Shown here: positions 52,599 through 62,700 of the stretch, one piece after another
Numbering within the stretch: the stretch's first letter is position 1
How the letters are laid out: every line of letters begins with the position of its first letter
Assembly: GCF_003025005.1 (NCBI RefSeq)
Contig: NZ_PVSS01000003.1
Span: 1 to 64,000 of the forward strand
DNA: 64,000 nt
Source: Brumimicrobium mesophilum
GTDB lineage: Bacteria > Bacteroidota > Bacteroidia > Flavobacteriales_D > Crocinitomicaceae
Direction of reading: 5' to 3'
Translations under genes and position numbers: made by a program
The notes under the pieces: model-generated
Databases searched by the model: none
What the model saw: the letters and a program-made list of their open reading frames with translations, nothing else
Told to the model about the DNA's origin: nothing

Positions 52599-54734
52599 TT
52601 ATACAGGAATTTTCGCTGCTATATCCATTCGTTCCCAATTTCTATGCTTGGCTATTGCATCAATGAAGTCATTTGGCTTTTGATTAATAAAAATCGACTT
52701 GTCGTCCTTATGCTTTGAAACGATTGTGTCATCAAGTAATTCCTCACCTTCACCATCAACGGAAATTGCTTTACAGTGTTTAAAAGCTTCTGTTATAAAT
52801 TTCACAAATTTAGGTTCCTCTTTGAGTTTTTTAATGGATTTTTTACCTCCTGGAATATATACAGCATCAAACAAAACACTCTCTGTTGTAGAGATAGAGG
52901 CATCTATTTTATGTTCCATATCTTCATCGCATACCAAATTCCCACCGTGTGGAGCGATAATTTCTACCATGGCTCCTTTTTCTTTAAGGTCTTTGGACAT
53001 TTTCTTGAATTGTTTCATCGAAAAACCATCCGCCATTAAAAATGCGACTTTTCTTGTTGCAATACTATCGAATTTTGTATTGGACTGACTTAGAGCTGGA
53101 TCACTATCCAAATAATTTTTAGCTTTTGGAGGTTGATTTTTAGTCCCGTCATTGTCTGCACCTATGGCCTGATTAATTGGTTTATCAATCTCTTTTGGAA
53201 CGGCTAAACCTAAGCCTTTAGCTACCGATTTCGCTAAATCCTTGTTGATCTGAGCAATTATCCATAACATGCGTTGTTTAATATGATCTTGATTACATTT
53301 GCCTAATTCAAATATGTAAGCTTCTGCCACATGTTCTTGTTCCCATTTTGCAAGACTTCTGTAAAATAAAGCAGGTTGAGAAAAATGATCACTAAAACTT
53401 TCGCTTCTTCCTCTCACTTTTTTGGCATCAATTCGTTCTTCATAAGAATCAAAAGCACCTTCCGACATTTTAGATAAATGTGGACAACCACCTCCTAAAG
53501 TATTTGGAAAATAAGCTGTTTGACCTTTTGGAATTTCTGTTTGCATTATTCCATCACGCTGGTTATTATGTGTTTCTACAACTGGTCTATTAATAGGAAT
53601 CTGATGGAAATTCGGACCACCTAAGCGTGATAATTGTGTGTCTCTGTAGGAAAATAATCTACCTTGGAGTAATGGATCATTTGTGAAGTCTATTCCTGGA
53701 ACAATATGACCTGGTAAAAAAGCAACTTGTTCGGTTTCAGCAAAGAAATTCTCTGGATTTTTATTCAAAGTCATCTTTCCTATTATTTGTACAGGAACCA
53801 TTTCTTCAGGAATTAGCTTTGTTGGATCAAGTAAATCAAATTCAAACTTATGTTCGTCTTCTTGTTTTACGATTTGAACTCCAAATTCCCATTCAGGATA
53901 ATGTCCTGCCTCAATAGCATCCCATAAATCACGTCTATGAAAATCGGAATCAGCCCCATTGATTTTTACTGCTTCGTCCCAAGTTACAGAATGAACGCCA
54001 AGTACTGGTTTCCAGTGAAACTTCACAAAATGAGATTCTCCTTTATCATTAATTAATCTAAAAGTATGAATTCCGAAACCTTCCATCATTCTCAAACTAC
54101 GAGGGATTGCTCTGTCACTCATCACCCAAATTTGATTATGCAATGTTTCGGTTGCATGAGAAACGAAATCATAAAAAGTATCATGAGCAGAAGCTGCTTG
54201 CGGAATTTCATTATTTGGCTCTGGTTTTACTGAATGTACTAGGTCAGGAAATTTCATCGCATCTTGAATAAAGAAAATAGGCATATTATTCCCCACTAAA
54301 TCCCATGTGCCTTCTTGCGTATAGAATTTCACGGCAAATCCGCGAACATCTCTTGCTAAATCTGGAGAACCTTTTGATCCTGCAACTGTTGAGAATCGTA
54401 CAAAAACAGGAGTTTTTCTTTCTGTGTCATTAAAAATTCCAGCTTTAGATAATTCTGGTATACTTTTATATAACTCAAAATATCCATGAGCTCCACTTCC
54501 ACGAGCATGCACAATCCTTTCAGGAATACGCTCATGATCGAAATTTGTAATCTTTTCACGTAATAAAAAATCTTCTAATAAGGTTGATCCTCTCTCACCA
54601 GATTTTAAAGAATTGTTAGTGTCGTTAACTTTTAAACCTTGATTCGTTGTTAGAGGTTTTCCTTGACCATCTTTAATAGATTTTTCTAATTGATTTTGTT
54701 TTTCGGTTTCAAACTTCTTTTTCTTTTTCGCCAT
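52599..54734 (-). CDS. katE: Large-subunit (HPII/KatE-type) catalase with C-terminal DJ-1/GATase-like domain
   Basis: 711 aa. The heme catalase core starts with FDHERIPERIVHARG (His76), continues with VAGSKGSPDLARDVRGFA and GNNMPIFFIQD (distal Asn), and ends with the proximal Tyr in RLFSYRDTQLSR. A DJ-1/PfpI-like domain follows (VAFLMADGFSMKQFKKM, AVYIPGGKKS). It disproportionates H2O2; large catalases are tetrameric and robust. An N-terminal lysine-rich tail of about 50 residues is normal. The gene stands alone, with its own terminator. Confidence 0.95.
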   Translation of the reverse strand: MAKKKKKFETEKQNQLEKSIKDGQGKPLTTNQGLKVNDTNNSLKSGERGSTLLEDFLLREKITNFDHERIPERIVHARGSGAHGYFELYKSIPELSKAGIFNDTERKTPVFVRFSTVAGSKGSPDLARDVRGFAVKFYTQEGTWDLVGNNMPIFFIQDAMKFPDLVHSVKPEPNNEIPQAASAHDTFYDFVSHATETLHNQIWVMSDRAIPRSLRMMEGFGIHTFRLINDKGESHFVKFHWKPVLGVHSVTWDEAVKINGADSDFHRRDLWDAIEAGHYPEWEFGVQIVKQEDEHKFEFDLLDPTKLIPEEMVPVQIIGKMTLNKNPENFFAETEQVAFLPGHIVPGIDFTNDPLLQGRLFSYRDTQLSRLGGPNFHQIPINRPVVETHNNQRDGIMQTEIPKGQTAYFPNTLGGGCPHLSKMSEGAFDSYEERIDAKKVRGRSESFSDHFSQPALFYRSLAKWEQEHVAEAYIFELGKCNQDHIKQRMLWIIAQINKDLAKSVAKGLGLAVPKEIDKPINQAIGADNDGTKNQPPKAKNYLDSDPALSQSNTKFDSIATRKVAFLMADGFSMKQFKKMSKDLKEKGAMVEIIAPHGGNLVCDEDMEHKIDASISTTESVLFDAVYIPGGKKSIKKLKEEPKFVKFITEAFKHCKAISVDGEGEELLDDTIVSKHKDDKSIFINQKPNDFIDAIAKHRNWERMDIAAKIPV

Positions 54735-54886
54735 GATTTTTGAATTTAAAAAATGATTTGTAATGTGTTTTTAAGTAGTTATTGAGTTTTTTTTATTCGA
54801 AACTAAGGATTTTGTGTACTTTAATCAATTGTCAAAAAGAAAAATAAACCCAAATAATGTTAACATTTATCTAAGTTTTAGAATTG

Positions 54887-54924
54887 TTTTTTTTGGTTCA
54901 ATTATAATTTTTTTTGGTTCAATA
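54887..54924. repeat. Short direct repeat in the catalase/small-protein promoter
   Basis: TTTTTTTGGTTCAAT occurs twice (ends near 54902 and 54923), spaced 21 bp. It lies in the 291-bp gap between the divergent catalase and the 55026 gene and may be an activator site for one of them. Confidence 0.4.
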
Positions 54925-55025
54925 TTATTCTTTAAACTACCAATACATTCCAAATTTATTTCATAGATTTAGAAGGTGTTTCTATACTAGGTAGAAATTG
55001 TTTATACAAATTAATACACAATATT

Positions 55026-55379
55026 ATGGAAAGTGAATATGATAAAAATGAGATGGATTATATCAGACGTTATGAGAAAGAAGGTTTTACTTGTCAATTT
55101 CACGTAGTTGAAAATCAATTAGAAAATATGGAGACTAAACATAGATATACACCTCAAGAAGTATCGATTTTAAACGAGCATAGATATGAAGGAATGAGTA
55201 ATCCATCGGACATGTCCTTATTATATGCAATTGAAACAAAGGATGGCTCTAGAGGAACTATTTTAGCGAGTTATGGATCTGATGGGAATAATTCTATCCA
55301 TGAATTTATGAACAGTGTTCCTAAATCTAATGTAAAAAATGATTACATGCTTCCGCCTGATGGAGAGGAGGAGAAATAA
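55026..55379 (+). CDS. Small conserved protein, paralogue of 43528-43872
   Basis: 117 aa. Start MES-YDKNEMDYIR, blocks YTPQEVSILNEHRYEGMSNPSD and LYAIETKDGSRGTILASYGSDGNNSIHEFM match the first paralogue strongly. The same family remarks apply: no PRTase loop, function unknown. It sits divergent from the catalase gene and is followed by a good terminator. Confidence 0.75.
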   Translation: MESEYDKNEMDYIRRYEKEGFTCQFHVVENQLENMETKHRYTPQEVSILNEHRYEGMSNPSDMSLLYAIETKDGSRGTILASYGSDGNNSIHEFMNSVPKSNVKNDYMLPPDGEEEK

Positions 55380-55393
55380 TAATAAAGTTTTTT

Positions 55394-55429
55394 AAATCAA
55401 GCTTTACTCTCAGTGCAGCTTGATTTTTA
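55394..55429 (+). terminator. Rho-independent terminator
   Basis: AAATCAAGCT (55394-55403) and AGCTTGATTT (55417-55426) pair perfectly, followed by TTTTAT. Confidence 0.8.
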
Positions 55430-55583
55430 TTTGAATCTAATTAGATAAGGATCAACACAATTAAGAACTTTGCTTTGTGAATGCTTTGTAATTGATACAA
55501 GTTTTTTACACTGTATTTTCGCGAATCTTTTTTGTGGAAATTTCATCTATAAACTTACGAAGTAATTAAACTAATAATTTGAT

Positions 55584-56024
55584 ATGATATTAGAATCCAA
55601 AGCGATATTACAAATTCAAAAACCAATTGAAGAAGTATTTGAAGGAATTGTAAATCCAGAAATCATGACCAAATATTTTATTTCGGAAAGTACGGGTAGA
55701 TTAGAATCAGGAAAAGAAGTGACATGGAAATTTCCTGAATTTGATGATCAATTTGTAATTAACGAAGTTGAAATTGATGAGAATAAGTCAATTTCATTCG
55801 TTTGGGATCCAGAAACTGTTGTCAACATATCGCTAGAACAATTACCTGACAAGAGTACAATCGTTCGAATCAACGAAAAAGGTAAAGAACTGAATGAGGA
55901 AAACGTAAAATGGGCTTTGGAAAATTCTGGAGGTTGGGCTAATTTTTTAGCATGTTTGAAAGCTTATTTGGAATATGGAATTCAACTCCGAAAAGGAGCG
56001 TATGATTTCATGAGGAAAAATTAA
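55584..56024 (+). CDS. SRPBCC/AHSA1-type protein
   Basis: 146 aa. The helix-grip fold opens with LQIQKPIEEVFEGIVNPEIMTKYF, then GKEVTWKFPEFDD, ENKSISFVWDPET and NSGGWANFLACLKAYLEYG, the AHSA1 C-terminal signature. It binds a hydrophobic ligand in the cytosol or acts as a co-chaperone-like protein. Function in this setting is unknown. Confidence 0.82.
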   Translation: MILESKAILQIQKPIEEVFEGIVNPEIMTKYFISESTGRLESGKEVTWKFPEFDDQFVINEVEIDENKSISFVWDPETVVNISLEQLPDKSTIVRINEKGKELNEENVKWALENSGGWANFLACLKAYLEYGIQLRKGAYDFMRKN

Positions 56025-56092
56025 TACTTAGTTCAAGCACTATTTTCAGTTGTAGATCGAATTGCTAAGCGTTTGACTATTTTAGATGTTTT

Positions 56093-56161
56093 AAAACTTT
56101 TAGCAGAAAATCAAAAGTCGCATATTTTAGAACTATAGCCTCGAACTTTCTGCTAAAAGTT
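56093..56161. repeat. 16-bp perfect inverted repeat
   Basis: AAACTTTTAGCAGAAA (56093-56108) and its exact complement (56146-56161) surround a 37-bp centre. It begins 69 bp after the AHSA1 gene. No T-run follows, so this is either a long mRNA stem or a repeat relic. Confidence 0.6.
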
Positions 56162-56281
56162 TACTGATTTGAGGGGGAGTCGAAGGTTTAAGTTGCTGTT
56201 TAGTCGTTTCGTTTATTGTCTTTTATAATTTTCAGGATGTCAATTTTGAGTTAAAAAGTAATTCCACCAACTTTCGAGTAA

Positions 56282-56506
56282 GGTATTGATGTTTATCTAA
56301 ATCCAATTTCAGATGAGTTAAACATCAAAAACGAAAACGGAGCGTTGGTTTCTGTTGAGATGATTGATGCTAAAGGAAGTGTGGTTGTAGTTTCTAGAAA
56401 GGATTCGAAGAGTTTTACTTTTAATATTGGCGAATTGAATGCTGGGGTTTATATTTTGATTGTGCGATCGGAGAAAGAGGTGAGGATATTTAAGGTAGTT
56501 AAGTAA
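56282..56506 (+). pseudogene. Orphan type IX secretion (T9SS) C-terminal sorting domain
   Basis: 75 codons including the stop. It begins YLNPISDELNIKNEN after an upstream stop and shows the type A CTD pattern: VYLNP, VEMIDAKGSVV, FTFNIGELNAGVYILIV and a basic end (RIFKVVK). In an intact secreted protein this would be the last 75 residues of a large chain; here the passenger is gone. It shows the strain's lineage uses T9SS. Confidence 0.8.
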
Positions 56507-56532
56507 TTATAAACTCTGTTTTTCCAAACAAA

Positions 56533-56558
56533 AAAAGCCTCTCGAATGAGAGGCTTTT
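56533..56558 (-). terminator. Strong terminator next to the tRNA-end scar
   Basis: AAAAGCCTCTC (56533-56543) and GAGAGGCTTTT (56548-56558) form a perfect 11-bp stem with a 4-nt loop; the T-run on the minus strand would end transcripts from the metal-efflux operon. Confidence 0.85.
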
Positions 56559-56575
56559 AGTGATCCCGCTGGGAT
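56559..56575 (-). other. Possible tRNA 3'-end scar (attachment site)
   Basis: AGTGATCCCGCTGGGAT reads on the minus strand as ATCCCAGCGGGATCACT, the form of a tRNA T-arm end plus acceptor strand, and leads directly into a terminator as tRNA genes do. The rest of a tRNA is missing upstream on that strand. Integrative elements often leave such a scar when inserted at a tRNA 3' end. Confidence 0.35.
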
Positions 56576-56747
56576 ACACTATAAAACCTCTGAATGCCTT
56601 GTTTAATAGGGTTTGGTGACTTCTAAAAAAGAATGACCACCACATAGACCACGTTAAATCACGTGTTAAATGTCTTTATTTGAATGAGCGAATCGAATTC
56701 AAAGATACTCATTTCCATATTCATACACGTATAATTAACATTAAATA

Positions 56748-58505
56748 TTATTTACCTATGACTTCTTTTACCTCCCCACATTTCAACATTGCATCTCCAT
56801 AATATGGATTCTTTATTTCAGGTTCTAAACTCAACCAATCTGCTCCTTTGTTGTTATTGACCATTGGGCAATGTTCGATGTAAATGGCCTTGTCCATCGC
56901 TCCAAAAGATTTCAGAATCATAATTAATTGATTCGAAATTTCCTCAAATGGTTTTCTAAGCTCTCCAATCTCTTTAGTCGAAATTGCTTTTTTTAATTCC
57001 TTGCTTAGAACGTCACTTCGCTTCATCCAAAAGTTATGGGCATCGCCTTTGAAAATTTTCATGTCAACTTTATTTAGAAAAGCAGTCATTTCCTTTGCAC
57101 TTGAAATTCCAGCTTTGAAATTGTCATTAACCAAATTATTCTTTAATTTGAAATACGCTTCAAAAAGAGGAGAGAGCGCTGCTTTTTCCTTTTGACCTAC
57201 TGCTATTTCTTCAGTCGACATGGATTCTGAGTGAGTAGTCTCTCCATGATTATGACCTGAAACAGGAACTCCTCCTTCTGGATTCATCATGCTTGGTTTG
57301 CCCGCCAATTGTGCAGCTGCGTCAATGCTAAAAGTTCCGTTTGTTGCAATTTCTTCACCGACTTCTAAACCTTCTTTAATGAGGTATCCGTCGCCCAATG
57401 AAGGGCCTAAAGTGACCATTTTCATCAAGAAACTGACTTTATCAGAACTTGCGTTTTTCACGTAAACAACTGAGCGTTCTCCTGTCCACATTACGGCAGA
57501 TTTTGGAACAACAATCACTTCTTCATTCACATCTAGTTGACTTTTAATTGTTCCTTGAACGAACATATCTGGTTTTAATCTTTGTCCCGGATTTTTAAGA
57601 ATCACACGTGCAGAGGCCACCCTTGTTTCAGAGTTTATTACTGGATCAATAAATGAAACTTCTCCCTTGAATTTTTCATTTGGTAGTGCACGAACAGTGA
57701 ATTCTACCTTATCGCCTTGTTTGATCCAAGGAATGTCGCTTTCGTAAACATCAAAGAGTACCCAAACAGAGCTGATGTCTGCTATTTCATATAACGATTG
57801 TCCTTTTAAAATGTAATCACCAAGGTTGATTTTCTTGTCGGTTACAATTCCTGAAACATCGGCCAATATTGGAAATTGTTCTTGAATTTTTCCATTGGCA
57901 AGAATTTGATTCACGTGTTTTTCGGTGAGCTTCCAGTTCTTTAATTTTTCTTTGGCTGCATTAAACAAAGAAGGTTGTGTTTCCTTCATTTTTTGGGCTT
58001 CCAACAGTTCTTCTTGCGCGGCAACCAATTCTGGAGAATAGATGTAGGCCAAAACTTGTCCTTTCTGAACAGCTTCTCCAGTAAAGTTTACGGTCAATTT
58101 TTCAATTCTACCCGGAATATGCGAAGACTGTGAAAAAACATTTCTTTCGTCTGTTTTCACTTTTCCGTTCATTCGTACATCTTTAACTGGTTTCTGTTTT
58201 GAAACAATTGAAGTTTGAACATTGGCCAATTGCATTGCGGTAGGAGACATTCTAACTTCTAAAGGATTTCCATCATCAGACTCATTACTTAACGGAATTA
58301 AATCCATTCCACATAAAGGACAAGCTCCTGGTTCATTCGCTCGAATTTGGGGATGCATTGAACAAGTCCAAACGGTTTCTTCTGAATGATCATGCACTTC
58401 CTCTGTTTTGGAACTTTCCTCTGCTGAACCAAAAATCATCCAACCCAATAGCAGACCTAAAACAAGGGTGGAAATAGCGATATATATTGTTTTTCTATTT
58501 TTCAT
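56748..58505 (-). CDS. cusB: RND efflux periplasmic adaptor (CusB-type) with heavy-metal-binding and DUF3347 domains
   Basis: 585 aa. An N-terminal membrane anchor precedes a heavy-metal-binding domain (CSMHPQIRANEPGACPLCGM), then the HlyD barrel-lipoyl-hairpin region (VNFTGEAVQKGQVLAYIYSPELV), and a C-terminal DUF3347 domain (AYFKLKNNLVNDNFKAGISS, ending in a HCPMV). CusB-like adaptors pass Cu+/Ag+ from the periplasm to the pump, and DUF3347 domains are thought to bind copper. Overlaps the TolC gene by 11 bp; part of a cusC-A-B operon. Confidence 0.9.
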   Translation of the reverse strand: MKNRKTIYIAISTLVLGLLLGWMIFGSAEESSKTEEVHDHSEETVWTCSMHPQIRANEPGACPLCGMDLIPLSNESDDGNPLEVRMSPTAMQLANVQTSIVSKQKPVKDVRMNGKVKTDERNVFSQSSHIPGRIEKLTVNFTGEAVQKGQVLAYIYSPELVAAQEELLEAQKMKETQPSLFNAAKEKLKNWKLTEKHVNQILANGKIQEQFPILADVSGIVTDKKINLGDYILKGQSLYEIADISSVWVLFDVYESDIPWIKQGDKVEFTVRALPNEKFKGEVSFIDPVINSETRVASARVILKNPGQRLKPDMFVQGTIKSQLDVNEEVIVVPKSAVMWTGERSVVYVKNASSDKVSFLMKMVTLGPSLGDGYLIKEGLEVGEEIATNGTFSIDAAAQLAGKPSMMNPEGGVPVSGHNHGETTHSESMSTEEIAVGQKEKAALSPLFEAYFKLKNNLVNDNFKAGISSAKEMTAFLNKVDMKIFKGDAHNFWMKRSDVLSKELKKAISTKEIGELRKPFEEISNQLIMILKSFGAMDKAIYIEHCPMVNNNKGADWLSLEPEIKNPYYGDAMLKCGEVKEVIGK

Positions 58506-59715
58506 TATATTCTGTTTTTGCTGTTAAATAATCTAGTTTCGCCAAAGCGATATAGAAATTTTTTATTGAAGTAGCTTCTGCTATTTGATAATTAATTAAA
58601 TCTTGTTGCATTCTTAAAACCTCAACAAAATCTGCTCCTGTAGAACTATATTCTTTTTCTAGAAGTTTAATTACGGTTTTCGATTTTTCAATTTGCTTTT
58701 GGTAAAGCATCCATTTTTCCTTTGCACTTTCCAATTCATACCACGTCATTTCATAATTTGAAATCAAAGTGTTTTTAAAATCACTTTGGTAAAATTCAAT
58801 GGCTTCTTGATTCAATTGTGCTTCTCGCGCAAAGGCTTTGTACTTTTTCCTATAAATCGGAAGAGTGACACTCACCATTGGCATAATCATGTCTCGACCT
58901 TCAGGCATAATTCCATAATTCACACCAACTCCGAAACTTGGTAAACCTTCTTTACTCGCTAAAATTTCAGAAGCTTGAGCAGACTGAAGCTTCAGATCAA
59001 GAGATTTTAAAGTCGGATTGTCTAACAACAAACTGTCTCGTTTATAATTTAAAGGAATCTTTACCAATTTTATCGTTTCTTCAATTATTAAGTCAGAATC
59101 AATTTCTCGATTAAGTAAATTATTGAAAATGATGGTCAATGGTTTTATCTTTTCCTCAAGTAATTTGATTTCTGTATCTGTGTTTTCAATTAGAATATCG
59201 ACACGAATAACATCAGTCATACTATTTCTCCCCACTTTGAACCCAGTTGTAGCAAGCTGTTTGTAACTTTCCAAAACTGTTTTATTCTCTTTGAGTAAAG
59301 TGATTTCTCGGTTAACTTCATACAAAGGATAATACGCGGATTTCACATTCATGTACAGCTCATTTTTTGCATCAATAAATTCATGATACAAAGCTTCCGA
59401 CTGAAGTTGATAAACATTACCCGACGTTTCCAAAGTACCAAACCAAGGAATCATTTGTTGAATACCAATATTTGCTTTCGCGTTTCCTACGTGAGGAGTA
59501 ACAGGACTCAGTAAATAACTGAAGGAAATGCTCGGATTCGGAAGTGAATTCATTTGAGCAACCCTTTGAATAGCGGCTTGAAATTCCGAATACTTGGCTT
59601 TTAATAATGGATTGTTTTCTGCAGCTTCCTCTAAATGTTTATCCAAAGACTGAGCAGATCCATTTGTGCTTATTCCTATAAATAAAGCCAATAGGATTTT
59701 TAAATAATTTCTCAT
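58495..59715 (-). CDS. TolC-family outer-membrane efflux channel (CusC-type)
   Basis: 406 aa with a signal peptide (KILLALFIGISTNGSAQ). The OEP family helices (HLEEAAENNPLLKAKYSEFQAAIQRV, ESYKQLATTGFKVGRNSMTDVIRV and two later repeats) form the two halves of the channel. It overlaps the RND pump gene by 4 bp and the adaptor gene by 11 bp, so the three are made together. It exports metal ions across the outer membrane. Confidence 0.88.
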   Translation of the reverse strand: MRNYLKILLALFIGISTNGSAQSLDKHLEEAAENNPLLKAKYSEFQAAIQRVAQMNSLPNPSISFSYLLSPVTPHVGNAKANIGIQQMIPWFGTLETSGNVYQLQSEALYHEFIDAKNELYMNVKSAYYPLYEVNREITLLKENKTVLESYKQLATTGFKVGRNSMTDVIRVDILIENTDTEIKLLEEKIKPLTIIFNNLLNREIDSDLIIEETIKLVKIPLNYKRDSLLLDNPTLKSLDLKLQSAQASEILASKEGLPSFGVGVNYGIMPEGRDMIMPMVSVTLPIYRKKYKAFAREAQLNQEAIEFYQSDFKNTLISNYEMTWYELESAKEKWMLYQKQIEKSKTVIKLLEKEYSSTGADFVEVLRMQQDLINYQIAEATSIKNFYIALAKLDYLTAKTEYNEK

Positions 59716-62700
59716 TTTGTTTCTTTTTTAAATTTACGTTCCTCTTTCCAAGCGTATAAAACAGGAACTATAAAATAGGTGATTGAAGCAAATAACATCC
59801 CTCCAAAAGCTGGAATAGCCATCGGTATCATGATATCAGACCCCCTTCCTGTAGATGTTAAAATTGGAAGTAGGGCTATGATTGTTGTCGCTGAAGTCAT
59901 AATTGCAGGTTTTATTCTTCGTTGACCAGCAATAACAACTGCGTCTCTGATTTCTTTTAAAGAATTCGTCTTGTTTTTCTTAAAACTTTGATCGAGGTAA
60001 GTTCCCATTAAAACACCATCATCGGTAGCTATACCAAACAAGGCGATGAAACCAACCCAAACCGCAACACTCATATTAATGGTGTGTAATTGGAACAGAT
60101 CCCGCATGCTCATATTAAAGAAATTAAAATCTAAGAACCAATCCTGACCGTACAACCAAAGAATGATAAATCCCCCGCTAAACGCCATGGCAATTCCTGT
60201 GAAAATCATTAAGGAAGTACTCACAGATTTAAACTGAAAATATAGAATCAAGAAAATCACCACGAGTACCAAGGGAACAATTATGGCTAGCCTTTCCTCA
60301 GCTCTAACTTGATTCTCATAATTGCCAGAGAATTTATAGCTGATTCCACTTGGAACGATTAATTCACCATTATCGATTTTATCTTTAATAAAACGTTGAG
60401 CATCTTCCACAACATCTACTTCAGCGGAACCGTCTTTCTTATCAAATAGGACAAAACCTACTAGAAAAGTGTTTTCACTTTTTATCATTTGCGGACCTCT
60501 CACATATTCAATATCCACCAATTCAATTAATGGAACCTGAACACCAGTTGGTGTTGGCACAAATACTTTTTCGAGCTGACTTGGATCATCGCGCAACTCT
60601 CTCGGATAACGAACCCTCACAGGAAAACGTTTTCTACCTTCAACAGTTGAAGTTACTTCCATACCGCCAATAGCAACTTCAATAGTTTGCTGAACATCTT
60701 CAATGTTTAAACCATATCTTGAAATTGCATCCCTGTCAATATTGAAATGGATGTAAGGTTTTCCAACAATTCTATCAGCAAAAACAGCCTCTTTCTTTAC
60801 AGAAGGAACTTCCTTTAATATCGCTTCTAGTTGCATTCCGAAATCTTCTATTGTTTCGAGATCGGGACCAAAAACTTTGATTCCCATTGGAGCTCGCATT
60901 CCGGTTTGAAGCATAACTAATCGCGTTTCAATCGGTTGAAGTTTAGGAGCAGATGTTACTCCAGGAATATTAGTCACTTTAATAACTTCGTCCCAAATAT
61001 CATCAGGCGAACGAATACTTTTTCTCCAATTACGGAAATATTGACCTGAATCATCTAAGATTAAATCCTCTTCCTTTATGTTTTTATTTACAGCATCTTC
61101 TCCTGAAAGAGTGTCACCATTTTTAAGAATGTAATTGTTATCACCATCAACTTTAAATCTTTCACGGTGACCTTTCTTGTTGAGAACATATTCAGATTTA
61201 TAATTGATTACGTTTTCATACATCGAAATCGGAGCAGGATCTAAGGCAGATTCAACTCTTCCCATTTTTCCTACAGACAATTCAACTTCTGGAATATTAG
61301 CCAAAAGCATATCCAATTGTTGAACTACTTGTTTGTTTTGCTCAATTCCAGCATGAGGCATTGAAGTCGGCATCAGTAAAAAACTTCCTTCATCCAACGA
61401 TGGCATAAATTCTTTTCCAAGACCAGGCATAGAATGAGAAAGTCCAGTCCAAACAGAAGTCGTTCTGATATTTACGCCCATCTTATCAAATCCTGTGGCT
61501 ACAAATCCGAATATGGAATTAAATCCAAGCCATGCTGTAGAACCAAATAAGATCACAAATGCAGGAATCAGTAAGAATTTCTTTTTATTATTTAAACACC
61601 AATTCAGTAAATTGATATAGTATTTTTCTAATAAATAGAATCCACCCAAAATGAGACTTACTATAATTCCAACAAACAAAAAGTTCAATAGAATAGAATT
61701 ACTTGCACCCAAAGGCATCCAGTATTTTGCCAATAACCATACAACAGAAATTACAGTAATAGCAATGGGAAGGTTTTTGATTAAAACGTTTTGTTTTCCA
61801 CTGTACTCTTTAATAAACCAAGCAATTCCGAAGGCCAACAGAGTTAATCCACCCCATAAACTAATCCAGATAGCAGCAATTATTCCACCAACAACCAAAA
61901 GCAAATTCACGACAATCCCTTTCGTGTTTTTCTTGATTTTAATCTTGAAAACTAAATGCGCCAAGGTTGGGAGAATAATCAAAACGACGATTAAGGAAGT
62001 CAATAATGCAAAAGTCTTCGTGAATGCTAATGGTCGGAACAGTTTCCCTTCTGCAGCTTCCATCGTAAATACTGGAATAAAACTCACAATTGTTGTGGCA
62101 ACAGCAGTTAGAATTGCAGAACTTACCTCAGCAACCCCATTGTAAATCGTATCAATCAACTTTTGACTTTTGGGTGATTCTTTAATATGTTTAATGATGT
62201 TTTCAGAGAGAATAATCCCCAAATCGACCATGGTTCCAATCGCAATTGCAATTCCCGAAAGCGCAACAATGTTGGCGTCAATATGAAAATAACGCATCGC
62301 AATAAAGACCATCAGGATTGCAACAGGAAGCAGACTTGAAATAAGAATTGATGCTTGTAAATTGAGCACCATTACTACCACCACAAGAATCACAATCAGC
62401 AATTCCAGAGACAAAGCTTCTTCTAAGGTTCCGATGGTTTCGTTGATGAGTTCTGTTCTATCGTAAAAAGGAACAATTGTCAATTGACTTTCCGTTCCAT
62501 CTGCAAGGGTTTTCTTTGGTAAACCGCCTGCAATTTCATCTACTTTTTCTTTGATGTTGTTGATGACATGCAGCGGATTTGAACCATAACGAGCAACGGC
62601 AACACCACCAACAACTTCAGCACCGTCTTTATCTAGTAAACCTCTTCTCGAAGATGGTCCTAAAGTAACAACAGCGATATCTTTAACCCTGATTGGTACA

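Noticed and set aside
52699..53088. 129-codon open frame opposite katE
   Set aside because: It is a shadow of the catalase C-terminal domain on the other strand.
61651..62145. 164-codon open frame opposite cusA
   Set aside because: It lies antisense inside the well-supported RND pump gene.
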